A program made the translations under genes and the position numbers. Shown here piece by piece: positions 19,599 to 27,291 of a stretch of 48,007 nucleotides of DNA. Every line of letters begins with the position of its first letter. Within the stretch, counting starts at the first letter, position 1. The notes beneath the pieces are model-generated. The model made no database searches. It worked only from the letters and a program-made list of their open reading frames with translations, and was not told the origin of the DNA. The stretch spans positions 1-48,007 of the forward strand of contig JAXHMM010000002.1 in assembly GCA_034521445.1 (NCBI GenBank), written 5' to 3'. The DNA comes from Balneolaceae bacterium. GTDB taxonomy: Bacteria > Bacteroidota > Rhodothermia > Balneolales > Balneolaceae.

Positions 19599-20131
19599 TG
19601 CGAGCCGGACTGCAGGAAGTGTTCGGCGGCGGCCATCTGCTCCTCGCTGACGTATTCGGAGAGGGCTTGCAGGAAGGCTTCATTGGATTCAAAGGGGCGT
19701 GCGCCGATGAGCGATTCAGCTTCGTCGGCATCCAGTCCTGGAATCTGCATCAGCGTAGCGGCGTCGCTGTCGTTTCGCTGAACAGGCACAAAGACGTAGC
19801 CTTCGTAGGTGGCCACCTGTGTGGAATCGACGTACTTGCCGATTTCCTGGCGGAACTGGGAAATGCTGACGTAGGGTCGGTACTCCTCGAATTCATGGAT
19901 CATGTTCTCACCTACGCCCGGGATGGTACCGAAGTCTTCGCCGGAAGCGGTGTTCAGGTTCAGTTTCTGAGTGGGGGCCCAGGCGGAATCGGCTGAAGCC
20001 ATCGCTTCGCTGTCGGCAGTCATGGTATCTTCGGCGGCCTGCTGTTCGGAAGAGCTGCCGCTGCAGCCGGCCAGGATGAGCATGCCGGCGGTCAGAAAAA
20101 TGCCCAGGGTAGAGGATAATATGCGTTTCAT
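19595..20131 (-). CDS. helix-hairpin-helix (ComEA-like) lipoprotein
   Basis: 178 residues from the ATG at 20131, which gives the lipoprotein signal FLTAGMLILAGC (Cys 23); the longer frame from 20173 is less likely. After a low-complexity Ser/Glu/Ala linker, residues about 65-110 read LNLNTASGEDFGTIPGVGENMIHEFEEYR. This is the ComEA-type HhH signature (LN-x-A-x-x-x-L/F-x-x-I-P-G-(V/I)-G). A second, degenerate HhH follows (LMQIPGLDADEAESLIGARPF). Such domains bind DNA non-specifically in ComEA, but many FCB envelope lipoproteins carry HhH of unknown role. It is the first gene of the run leading to pheA. Confidence 0.8.
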   Translation of the reverse strand: MKRILSSTLGIFLTAGMLILAGCSGSSSEQQAAEDTMTADSEAMASADSAWAPTQKLNLNTASGEDFGTIPGVGENMIHEFEEYRPYVSISQFRQEIGKYVDSTQVATYEGYVFVPVQRNDSDAATLMQIPGLDADEAESLIGARPFESNEAFLQALSEYVSEEQMAAAEHFLQSGSQ

Positions 20132-20524
20132 TGTCGGTATGGGAGGTTGGATTAGATAAAGAAGGTTCGCCACACACGGTGTGCGGCGTTATTTATAATG
20201 ATTCTAAATATGCCAACTATTTTTCGGGCAATCCAGTCCGATTTTAAAAAACTGTGAGTTGTCGGCGAATCGAATGAATGTCAACTGTTTCAGAATCGTT
20301 TTTCAAACGAAACTGGAGAACAGGTATTCATCCTGCGAGCAAGACAGAGGTGCTGACAGGCAATATGGAAGCGGACCTTCTGATCACGCTGGGCGTGCCC
20401 TGTGCTGTGGCGGGGCTGCCGCTGCAGATCACCTTGTGGATCATCATCGTTGCGCTCGCCCCGCTGATCTGGTCCTTCTGAAGGCCCGGCAACCGCTCAC
20501 ATCAATTGATATCGTCTTGTTGCA
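20132..20524. other. intergenic region, no convincing gene
   Basis: This AT-richer stretch separates two minus-strand genes. It must hold the promoter of the HHH-lipoprotein gene, but I could not pick a single good site. A short plus-strand frame (start 20278, or 20365 for a 38-residue version, stop 20481) encodes a hydrophobic C-terminus, LQITLWIIIVALAPLIWSF. It could be a small membrane peptide, but no ribosome-binding site or homolog is visible, and I leave it as doubtful. Confidence 0.4.
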
Positions 20525-20623
20525 GCCCTACCCCTATTTTGGACTCTAATTTTTTTATTCGCACTCCGATGTGGCAGGGAATATGGAGGTAAAAAAAATC
20601 AATGTCCAAAATAGGGGTAGGGC
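20525..20623. repeat. 99-base element with perfect 20-base inverted repeat
   Basis: Bases 20525-20544 (GCCCTACCCCTATTTTGGAC) are perfectly complementary to 20604-20623. Inside, a T run (20550-20557) can pair with an A run (20590-20597), extending the hairpin across a small internal loop to a loop of about 32 bases. It starts 18 bases beyond the stop of the S9 peptidase gene. A U tract after the outer stem is missing, so it is not a standard intrinsic terminator; a mobile hairpin repeat or an mRNA 3'-end stabiliser is possible. Confidence 0.7.
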
Positions 20624-20640
20624 AGGCAACATCCAGAACT

Positions 20641-22887
20641 TCAGCGGCTGTCCGGGCCGTTCATACTGTTCCAGTGGGGCGGCTCCACGTCCAGTATATG
20701 CTCCACAAAGTAGTCGTAGCGCATGCGCTGTCCCAAATCCCCGCCCGAGGTGTGCCCCCCGTTGGGAATGGGGAAGAATTCAAAGTCCTTGCCGGCCTGG
20801 ATGAGGGCGTCGGCCACCTGGTAGGTGGAGGCAGGCGGCACGTTGGTATCCTGGTTGCCTACGATCAGCATAAGATCGCCCTGCAGGCGGTGGGCGTTGT
20901 CCACGTTGGAGGAGGATGCGTAGTGCGGTCCCACGGGCCAGCCCATCCACTGCTCGTTCCAGGAGATCTTGTCCATACGGTTGTCGTGGCAGCCCGAGGC
21001 CGATACGGCCACCTTGTAGAAGTCGGGGTGGAACAGCAGTGCCCCCATGGAGCTCTGTCCCCCGGCCGAGGTGCCGTAGATGCCCACCTTGGAGATGTCA
21101 TACCAGTCGTACTCCACGGCCGCCGCCTTGTGCCAGAGAATGCGGTCGGGAAAACCGGCATCCTTCAGGTTTTTCCACGCCACACTGTGGAACTCCTTGG
21201 AACGGTTGTCGGTGCCCATGCCGTCAATTTGCACCACCACAAAGCCCAGCTCCGCCAGGCTCATCATGTGGGAGTGGGCGTCAAAGCTCTTGGGCACGAA
21301 GGAGTCGTGCGGGCCGGCGTAGATGTATTCGATAACGGGGTAGTTTTGGGAGGGGTCGAAGTCCGTCGGACGCACGATCAACCCCCAGATGTCGGTCTCC
21401 CCGTCGCGTCCCTTGGCTACAAAAGGCTCGGGCGCCTGCCAGCCAGCTTCGTGAAGAGGACCCAGGTCGCCTTTCTCCAGTTCCATCACCACGCCCTGGT
21501 CGGAGGTGCGCCGCAGCACGGCCACGGGCGCCTGGTCCACGCGCGACCAGCGGTCCACATAGTAGCGCATGTCCGACGAATAGTCCACCGTATGGGTCCC
21601 GTCGGCCTCGGTGAGGCGTGTGAGTCCGCTTCCGTCAAAGTTGATCCTGTAGGCGTGCAGGTAGTAGGGGTCCCGACCGTCGTCCATGCCGCTGGCCCGG
21701 AACCAGATCTGCCGCTTCTCGGTATCCACGGAATCCACTTCGCGTACGACCCAGTCGCCTGAAGTGATCTGATTCTTCACCTGTCCGGTGCGTCCGTCGT
21801 AGAGGTAGAGGTGCCGCCAGTTGTCGCGTTCGGAGGCCCATACGATCTCCTCCCCGTTGTCGTCGTAGTGACGCCAGAGGGTGGTATAGTAGGAAAAGAA
21901 GGGATTGCCCTTTTCATGGATGAGAGCCCTGGGCTTGCCGGTTTCGGCATCCACTTCGATCACCTTGTAGTTCTGGTGCCCCCTTTCGTTGTACTCAAAT
22001 CGGAAGGCGCGGCTGTCGGACCACCAATACAGGTCGCCCTGGCTGTAGGCGTTGGGGAAGAGGCTGTTGTCGATGAAAATTTGCTCACGATCGTCCACAT
22101 GGAAAAGCACGGGCGACTCTGTCTCCAGGACGTCTCCCGGCTTGGTATACTGGTCGGTCCAGTGGCGCGGCTGCAGGCGGTCGGGTGGCGAGCTCTGCAG
22201 ATAGTGGATGGTGCGGTTGAAACCCGGCACCACGCGGTAGGCGGCCAGCTTTTCGGAATCGGGCGACCAGGCGAAGGAGTCCACCTCGTAATAGTTTCCC
22301 TCCGATCCGTCACTGCTGAGCATGACCCGTTCGCCGCCCTCCGCCGGCCGAATGGCCACGTTGTAGTTGTGTACGAAGGCCACCCACTCACCGTCGGGGG
22401 AGGTTACCGTCTCCTCGTCTTCATCATCCTCGTCGTCCTGCTGCCACCAGGGCAGGGGCGGCTCCTCGGCCGTGCAGGCATAGTCGTCCAGGGAGCAGGT
22501 GTAGAGGGAATCACCGGTCTCAAATTCAATGGATGCTCCATCCTCCCCGTAATCAATTTCCTCGAAGGGCAGGGTCAGCGGACCGTAGGACTCCCCGAGC
22601 CGGGAGGAGAGCACCTCGGCCAGGCGCTGGTGGTCGAAGGATCGCGCCCGGCTCTGCTGCGCGGCATTCACCGTCAGGAACTCGTGTCCGCCCTCCACCG
22701 ATCGGCGGTACCAGAAGCGGTGCGAGTCGCCTATCCACTCCAGTTCATCAATGATGTTCAGAGCCTTGCCTTCGAAATGCTGCTGGAGGGTATCGGCGCG
22801 CCGGTAGTCGGCAAGGGTGCCCTGGGCCGGCAGGAGGCCGGGCAGCAGGAGGGTAAGGCAGAAACAAAGAACCGTCAGGCGTTTCAT
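20641..22887 (-). CDS. prolyl oligopeptidase-family (DPP-IV-like, S9B) peptidase
   Basis: 748 residues from the ATG at 22887, which begins a signal peptide (LTVLCFCLTLLLPGLLPAQG); a start at 22944 would put the signal too far in. The N-terminal 450 residues are beta-propeller with DPP-IV-type repeats (EWVAFVHNYNVAI, FAWSPDSEKLAAYR, YWWSDSRAFRFEYNERGHQNYKV). The C-terminus is the S9 catalytic domain. The nucleophile is S607 in GTSAGG, the Asp is in VGNQDTNVPP, and the His is in PNGGHTSGGD. It should remove dipeptides, usually X-Pro, from peptides outside the cytoplasm. With the M14 and M16 enzymes it suggests a peptide-feeding lifestyle. The gene stands alone. Confidence 0.93.
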   Translation of the reverse strand: MKRLTVLCFCLTLLLPGLLPAQGTLADYRRADTLQQHFEGKALNIIDELEWIGDSHRFWYRRSVEGGHEFLTVNAAQQSRARSFDHQRLAEVLSSRLGESYGPLTLPFEEIDYGEDGASIEFETGDSLYTCSLDDYACTAEEPPLPWWQQDDEDDEDEETVTSPDGEWVAFVHNYNVAIRPAEGGERVMLSSDGSEGNYYEVDSFAWSPDSEKLAAYRVVPGFNRTIHYLQSSPPDRLQPRHWTDQYTKPGDVLETESPVLFHVDDREQIFIDNSLFPNAYSQGDLYWWSDSRAFRFEYNERGHQNYKVIEVDAETGKPRALIHEKGNPFFSYYTTLWRHYDDNGEEIVWASERDNWRHLYLYDGRTGQVKNQITSGDWVVREVDSVDTEKRQIWFRASGMDDGRDPYYLHAYRINFDGSGLTRLTEADGTHTVDYSSDMRYYVDRWSRVDQAPVAVLRRTSDQGVVMELEKGDLGPLHEAGWQAPEPFVAKGRDGETDIWGLIVRPTDFDPSQNYPVIEYIYAGPHDSFVPKSFDAHSHMMSLAELGFVVVQIDGMGTDNRSKEFHSVAWKNLKDAGFPDRILWHKAAAVEYDWYDISKVGIYGTSAGGQSSMGALLFHPDFYKVAVSASGCHDNRMDKISWNEQWMGWPVGPHYASSSNVDNAHRLQGDLMLIVGNQDTNVPPASTYQVADALIQAGKDFEFFPIPNGGHTSGGDLGQRMRYDYFVEHILDVEPPHWNSMNGPDSR

Positions 22888-23086
22888 GTTGCGGGGGTTG
22901 GGTGCGGGTAAGGTTAATTGTATGGGATCCCATTCTTTTCCCATGTTAAACCATCCCGCAATAAATTATCCTCTTAGCGGTATATAGCTAAAATGCTCCC
23001 GTATTGGCAAATCCGCGAACGTATTTTTACAGGTAGGGGAGAGAGCCCGCCTGTCAATGCTGCCGGCATCCCCCTATATTCCGCCC

Positions 23087-23710
23087 ATGGAAGAGATTGA
23101 GCAGCAGATGAGCAGCATCCGAAAGGAGCTGGAGGACTCCCCGGACGATCCCGGCCTGTTAAACGAACTGGGCGTGGGGCACCAGCTTCTGGGCGAGTAC
23201 GAAGAGGCCGAAAAATGCTTCCTGAAGGCCATTGAGGAGGATCCCGGGGAATACACCGCCTACTACAACCTGGCCAATACCTACGTGGAGATGGAGCGCG
23301 TCGAGGAGGCCGTCAATCGCTACCTGGACGCCCTCGACCGCAAGGCCGACTTTGTACCGGCCCTCAACAACCTGGCCGATATCTACTGCATGGCGGGCGA
23401 GGATGAGCGCGCCCTGGAGCTTTTCGAGTACATCACCAGGCTGAAGCCCAAAGATCCTACCGGCCATTTCAACCTTGGTAATCACCTGCTGCGCATGAAC
23501 GACACGGTGGAGGCGGGCCGGGCCTACCAGCAGGTGCTGGAGCTGGACGATGCATATTACGAGGCCTGGAACAACATCGGTTTCATCCTCAAGCACCTGG
23601 GCAAGTACGAAGAGGCCATTCCCTACTACGAGCGCTGCCTGGAAATCAAGCCCGACTACCGGCCGGCGCTGGACGACATCCGCGAGTGCCGGCGCAAAGT
23701 GGGGGAGTAG
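23087..23710 (+). CDS. tetratricopeptide-repeat protein
   Basis: 207 residues from the ATG at 23087; an in-frame ATG at 23057 would add ten uncharged residues and is less likely. The whole protein is TPR-type helix pairs of 34-residue period: LNELGVGHQLLGEYEEAEKC, AYYNLANTYVEMERVEEAVN, ALNNLADIYCMAGEDERALE, GHFNLGNHLLRMNDTVEAGR, AWNNIGFILKHLGKYEEAIP. About five to six repeats can be counted. There is no signal peptide or membrane segment, so it is a cytoplasmic scaffold by inference; partners are unknown. It is divergent from the S9 peptidase gene across a 199-base AT-rich gap that must hold both promoters. Confidence 0.88.
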   Translation: MEEIEQQMSSIRKELEDSPDDPGLLNELGVGHQLLGEYEEAEKCFLKAIEEDPGEYTAYYNLANTYVEMERVEEAVNRYLDALDRKADFVPALNNLADIYCMAGEDERALELFEYITRLKPKDPTGHFNLGNHLLRMNDTVEAGRAYQQVLELDDAYYEAWNNIGFILKHLGKYEEAIPYYERCLEIKPDYRPALDDIRECRRKVGE

Positions 23711-23792
23711 TGTGACCGGAATGGCTCAGCTGTGAATACAGATCGGGGTCCGTGTATGAACACCCTTCTTCTGAGTTTCGCCGGCAATTTTG

Positions 23793-23800
23793 TATCTTGG
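23793..23800 (+). promoter_or_regulatory. candidate -7 element upstream of the DUF883-like gene
   Basis: TATCTTGG matches TAnnTTTG at all but one fixed position and lies 31 bases before the ATG at 23832. The -33 region (TCTG at about 23770) is only a partial match. Confidence 0.35.
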
Positions 23801-23831
23801 CTTCTACAGTTTGAACCAAAGACAAATATCA

Positions 23832-24074
23832 ATGGCTGATAGCAAGAAAGAGAAATCGGAGGAGACCGCCAAGGAGGCGAAGAAGGAGGCTGAAAAGGGC
23901 TACGAACAGCTCATTGACCGCCTTAAAGAAGAGCGGCAGCAGGTGCGCAAGGAAATGGACCGTGACTACAAACGTGCCCGCGGCTACGTCCGCTCCCACC
24001 CCGAGGAGGGCGTCCTAATAGCCTTTGCCGGGGGTGTGGCGCTGGGACTGCTCCTGGGCAGGCTTTCCCGATAA
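23832..24074 (+). CDS. DUF883/ElaB-YqjD-like small membrane-anchored protein
   Basis: 80 residues from the ATG at 23832; the longer frame from 23790 has no coding character before it. The first 55 residues are a highly charged, Lys/Glu-rich amphipathic helix (KKEKSEETAKEAKKEAEKGY, then ERQQVRKEMDRDYKRARGYV). The end is a short Gly-rich hydrophobic anchor, VLIAFAGGVALGLLLGRLSR, preceded by HPEEG. This is the architecture of ElaB/YqjD (DUF883) proteins, which tether ribosomes or stress factors to the inner membrane in enterobacteria. Function here is not known. It has its own candidate promoter and lies 90 bases before prfB. Confidence 0.72.
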   Translation: MADSKKEKSEETAKEAKKEAEKGYEQLIDRLKEERQQVRKEMDRDYKRARGYVRSHPEEGVLIAFAGGVALGLLLGRLSR

Positions 24075-24164
24075 TCCACGTCCCTTTGGGACATCTGCGC
24101 CGGTTGATTAGCCTTCCGGAACGAAACCAACCTGTAAGCACGAATCTAAACCCTTTCTTTGACC

Positions 24165-25305
24165 ATGAGCGTATCAACCACCGTCAATTCCGACCACCTC
24201 AACGAACTTTATGAGCGCGTGGATGCGCTCAGGGGGTATCTTTGACTATGATCAGCGAAAAGTACGCATCATAGAGCTGCAGGAGCAGACACAGGTCCCG
24301 GGCTTCTGGGACGATCCCGACAGCGCGCGCCAGGTCATGAAAAAGCTGGACCACGAGAAAAATCTTCTGGCGAGCTGGGACCGCCTGGACGAGCTGCGCG
24401 ACAGCATCGAAGTCTACCGCCAGTTCGCCGACGAGGGCGAGGAGGTTGGCGAGGAGCTGCAGGCCGAGGTACGCAGGCTGGAAAGAGGCCTTGAGGAGCT
24501 GGAGCTGCGCAACATGCTGCGGGGAGAGGATGATCACCGCGACGCCATTCTCACCTTCAACCCCGGCGCAGGGGGCACGGAAAGTCAGGACTGGGCCGAG
24601 ATGCTCTACCGCATGTACACCCGCTGGGCCAATCAGCACGACTACGAGGTTTCCGTGATAGAGTACCAGGAGGGGGAGGTGGCCGGTATCAAGAGTGCCA
24701 CCGTGCAGGTGGAGGGTGATTCGGCCTACGGCTTTCTCAAGGCCGAAAGCGGCGTGCACCGACTGGTGCGCATCTCGCCCTTCGACAGCAACTCCCGGCG
24801 CCATACCTCTTTCTGCTCGGTCTTTGTCTCCCCGGTGGTGGACGACACCATCCAAGTGGACATCAACGACAAGGACGTGGAGCTGCAGCGCTTTCACTCC
24901 AGCGGCGCCGGAGGACAGAACGTGAACAAGGTGGAGACGGGCGTGCGCCTGGTCTGGGAGGGCACCCTGTCGGACGGCTCCGAGGAGCGCGTGGTGGCCG
25001 AATGCCAGCAGGAGCGCTCGCAGATGCAGAACCGTGAGAAGGCGTGGGTACTGCTGCGTTCGAAGATCTACGAGCTTGAAAAACAGATTAAGGAGCGCGA
25101 GAAGCAGAAGCTGGAGGACTCGAAGTCCAAGATCGAATGGGGGTCGCAGATCCGCTCCTACGTATTCCATCCCTACAACATGGTCAAGGACCACCGCACC
25201 GATTTTGAAACCTCCAACGTGGAGGCGGTTATGGACGGGGAACTGGACGATTTCATCAAGGAGTTCCTGCTGAGCCTTTCGCAGCACGAATCGGGCGAAA
25301 GCTGA
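24165..25305 (+). CDS. prfB: peptide chain release factor 2, programmed +1 frameshift
   Basis: RF2 ends translation at UGA and UAA. The zero frame starts at ATG 24165 and stops after 26 codons at TGA 24243-24245. A +1 shift at CUU-UGA-C continues as DYDQRKVRIIELQEQT to the stop at 25303-25305, for about 379 residues. The RF2-specific tripeptide SPF is seen in RISPFDSNSRRH, and the peptidyl-transferase-centre GGQ in HSSGAGGQNVNKVETG. The shift cassette matches that of E. coli prfB: an SD-like AGGGGG, a short spacer, then CUU UGA C. This allows autoregulation, because RF2 shortage favours the shift. The stop overlaps the coaE start by one base. Confidence 0.96.
24231..24246 (+). promoter_or_regulatory. 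prfB recoding site (+1 frameshift)
   Basis: AGGGGG (24231-24236) acts as an internal Shine-Dalgarno-like stimulator, followed by TAT and the slippery CTT-TGA-C (24240-24246). This is the conserved RF2 autoregulatory cassette; the +1 slip moves reading from CTT into GAC. Confidence 0.95.
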
Positions 25306-25895
25306 TGGTACGCATCGGCGTCACCGGGGGGATAGGAAGCGGCAAGAGCACGGTCTGCCGTGTCTGGGAGGAGTTGGGCGCGGAGATCTGCCAGGCCGAT
25401 GTGGTGGCCAAAGAGCTGATGGTGACCGACCCCGAGGTGGTCCGCGAGATTAAAGAGGCCTTCGGCGATCCCGCCTACGCCGAAGACGGCAGCCTCAATC
25501 GCGACTACCTGGCCCGCGAGGCCTTCGAGAAGGGCAGGGTGGAGGAGCTCAACGCCATCGTGCATCCCCGGGTGCCCGCCGCCGTCCGCCGGCGCATCGA
25601 AGAGGCCGAAGAGAAGGGCGCTTCCGCTTTTGTCTACGAGGCGGCCCTTCTGCCCGGCAACCGCAGGCCCGAATTTGTGGATTACCTTCTTATGGTCCGC
25701 GCCCCCCGCAAGGAGCGCGTGCAACGGGTGGCCGAACGCGACGGCCTGGAGACCGACCAGGTGGAGGCGCGCATCCGAACCCAGCAGGCCTACGAGGAGC
25801 TGGAGCACCTGGCCGACCGTGTGATCCGCAACGACGGCACCGAGCAGGATCTGCGCGAGCAGGCCGAGGCGCTCTACCGGGAGTGGGTGGGTTAG
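25305..25895 (+). CDS. coaE: dephospho-CoA kinase
   Basis: 196 residues, the usual size. It phosphorylates the ribose 3'-OH of dephospho-CoA, the last step of coenzyme A synthesis, in the cytoplasm. The P-loop GVTGGIGSGKSTV lies at residues 5-17. The CoA-binding helix region QADVVAKELM follows. The lid-like segment ARIRTQQAYEELEHLADRVIRNDG carries the conserved R-x-x-x-Q and the D-x-V-I-x-N-D/N-G motif typical of CoaE. The start ATG overlaps the prfB TGA by one base (TGATG), so the two are translationally coupled. Confidence 0.95.
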   Translation: MVRIGVTGGIGSGKSTVCRVWEELGAEICQADVVAKELMVTDPEVVREIKEAFGDPAYAEDGSLNRDYLAREAFEKGRVEELNAIVHPRVPAAVRRRIEEAEEKGASAFVYEAALLPGNRRPEFVDYLLMVRAPRKERVQRVAERDGLETDQVEARIRTQQAYEELEHLADRVIRNDGTEQDLREQAEALYREWVG

Positions 25896-25971
25896 GCCTT
25901 CACTCTCTCGGCGGATTTGGTTATTCTTCCGCTAAATCAAATACGCACTTTCCAAACGTGATCCGCACCCG

Positions 25972-26982
25972 ATGACCCAGCCGAAGCCCAAGCAGCAACT
26001 GGTTACCCTCGAAGAGTACATCATTCAAAGCCAGAACCGCTTTCCCCGGGCCACCGGCGAACTCTCACAGCTGCTGAGGGACATCGGCCTGGCCGCCAAA
26101 ATCATCTCCCGCGAGGTCAACAAGGCGGGCATCACCAACATCCTGGGCGAATCGGGCAACACCAATGTACACGGGGAGGACGTCAAGAAGCTGGACGAGT
26201 TCGCCGACCAGCAGCTCATTTCTGCCCTCAGCCGTTCCGAAATCACCTGCATGGTGATCTCCGAGGAGAACGACGGCATTGTGGACCTGGACAATGAGGG
26301 GGGCAAGTATATCGTCTACCTCGACCCGCTGGACGGCTCCTCCAACATCGATGTGAACGTCTCCATCGGGAGCATCTTCTCCATCTATCTGCGCGACAAG
26401 GACGACTATCCGCTGGAGGCGGAGGATGCCCTGCAGCCCGGCACCCAGCAGGTGGCCGCGGGCTATGTGCTCTACGGCTCCAGCACCATGATGGCCTACA
26501 CCACCGGCATGGGCGTGAGCCTGTTTACGCTGGACCCCGGCATAGGGGAGTTCATCCTCTGCGAGGACGACATCAAGATGCCCAAACATGGCACTATCTA
26601 CAGCGTGAACGAAGGCTACTACCGCTCCTGGCCCGAGGGACTCAAGAAGTACGTGAAATACTGCCAGGAAGTGGAGCCGGATGAGGGGCGCCCCTACTCG
26701 GCCCGCTACATCGGCTCCATGGTGGCCGACGTGCACCGCACGCTCATCAAGGGAGGGATTTTTATCTATCCCCACTCCAAGGACTACCCCGACGGGAAAC
26801 TGCGTCTGATGTACGAATGCAATCCTCTGAGCTTTATCATCGAGCAGGCGGGGGGCATGGCCATCGACGGGGAGGGGCGCATTCTGGAGAAGGTACCCGA
26901 GTCGCTGCACCAGCGCACGCCTATCTTTATCGGATCCAGGGCTAATGTGGAGAAGGTCAGGGAATTCCTCAACGGGGGATAA
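25972..26982 (+). CDS. fbp: fructose-1,6-bisphosphatase, class I
   Basis: 336 residues. It removes the 1-phosphate from fructose-1,6-bisphosphate in gluconeogenesis. The class I metal and phosphate motif is complete (YLDPLDGSSNIDVNVSIGSIFSIY). The C-terminus has the substrate-site pattern YIGSMVADVHRTLIKGGIFIYP, then GKLRLMYECNPLSFIIEQAGG. The N-terminal segment ITNILGESGNTNVHGEDVKKLDEFA is also characteristic. It has its own 76-base upstream gap from coaE. The stop codon is followed after only two bases by the arm of a long hairpin repeat, so the mRNA 3' end would carry that structure. Confidence 0.96.
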   Translation: MTQPKPKQQLVTLEEYIIQSQNRFPRATGELSQLLRDIGLAAKIISREVNKAGITNILGESGNTNVHGEDVKKLDEFADQQLISALSRSEITCMVISEENDGIVDLDNEGGKYIVYLDPLDGSSNIDVNVSIGSIFSIYLRDKDDYPLEAEDALQPGTQQVAAGYVLYGSSTMMAYTTGMGVSLFTLDPGIGEFILCEDDIKMPKHGTIYSVNEGYYRSWPEGLKKYVKYCQEVEPDEGRPYSARYIGSMVADVHRTLIKGGIFIYPHSKDYPDGKLRLMYECNPLSFIIEQAGGMAIDGEGRILEKVPESLHQRTPIFIGSRANVEKVREFLNGG

Positions 26983-26984
26983 CG

Positions 26985-27094
26985 GGCAAGGGGTACGGCT
27001 ATCTCGGCTGGAAATGGTTGATTACCACTACTAGCCTAATTCATCCAATCTCATTTTCAACCATTTAGGCCTGCGATAGCCGTACCCCCTTGCC
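26985..27094 (+). repeat. structured hairpin repeat, copy A
   Basis: A 110-base interrupted hairpin. The outer stem is 26985-27003 with 27075-27094 (19 pairs, one extra C on the right). The inner stem is 27012-27021 (AAATGGTTGA) with 27057-27066 (TCAACCATTT). Between them are two 8-base loop strands, TCGGCTGG and AGGCCTGC. The loop strands, not the stems, recur in copy B on the opposite strand. It directly follows fbp. There is no U tract after the stem, so simple intrinsic termination is unlikely. Confidence 0.75.
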
Positions 27095-27146
27095 GCGAAG
27101 TCCGCGAGCATCCGCCGGATCAGTGTAGGGGTAAGGAGGTGTGAGG

Positions 27147-27170
27147 CGCAGGCCTGATTCTTTTCAGAGA
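27147..27170 (-). repeat. half-copy of the structured hairpin repeat
   Basis: On the minus strand GAAAAGAATC is followed by AGGCCTGCG (27155-27147), matching the right inner-stem and right loop strand of copies A and B. Just before it (27177-27168) is AGCTATCTCT, which resembles the left boundary of copy A (GGCTATCTC). The left inner stem and loop strand are missing, so this looks like an internally deleted relic. Confidence 0.5.
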
Positions 27171-27179
27171 TAGCTGGTA

Positions 27180-27290
27180 GAGGGATGGATGGCCGGGGAC
27201 GGAGGCCTAATTCTTTTCCGATGGGATACGGCATAGGATAGGGTCAAACCGGAAAAGAATTCCAGCCGAGTACCCGGCCGTCCATCCCTC
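27180..27290 (-). repeat. structured hairpin repeat, copy B (inverted)
   Basis: An interrupted hairpin of 111 bases. The outer stem is 27180-27197 with 27273-27290 (18 pairs including one G-U). The inner stem is 27209-27220 (AATTCTTTTCCG) with 27250-27261 (12 pairs), and the internal loop is symmetric (11 bases per side). Read on the minus strand, the loop strands are CTCGGCTGG (27270-27262) and AGGCCTCCG (27208-27200), the same as in copy A with one change. The outer arm ends 2 bases from the DUF192 stop. Confidence 0.75.
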
Positions 27291-27291
27291 C

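Noticed and set aside
20278-20481. Small plus-strand frame with hydrophobic C-terminus
   Set aside because: No ribosome-binding site, promoter or homolog can be seen; listed only within the intergenic note.
24079-24091. Hairpin GTCCC-TTT-GGGAC after the DUF883-like gene
   Set aside because: The stem is only 5 pairs and no U run follows, so it is not supported as a terminator.
26985-27094. Reading the fbp-side hairpin as an ordinary intrinsic terminator
   Set aside because: There is no T run after the outer stem, and the conserved internal loop shared with a second copy is not expected of a terminator.
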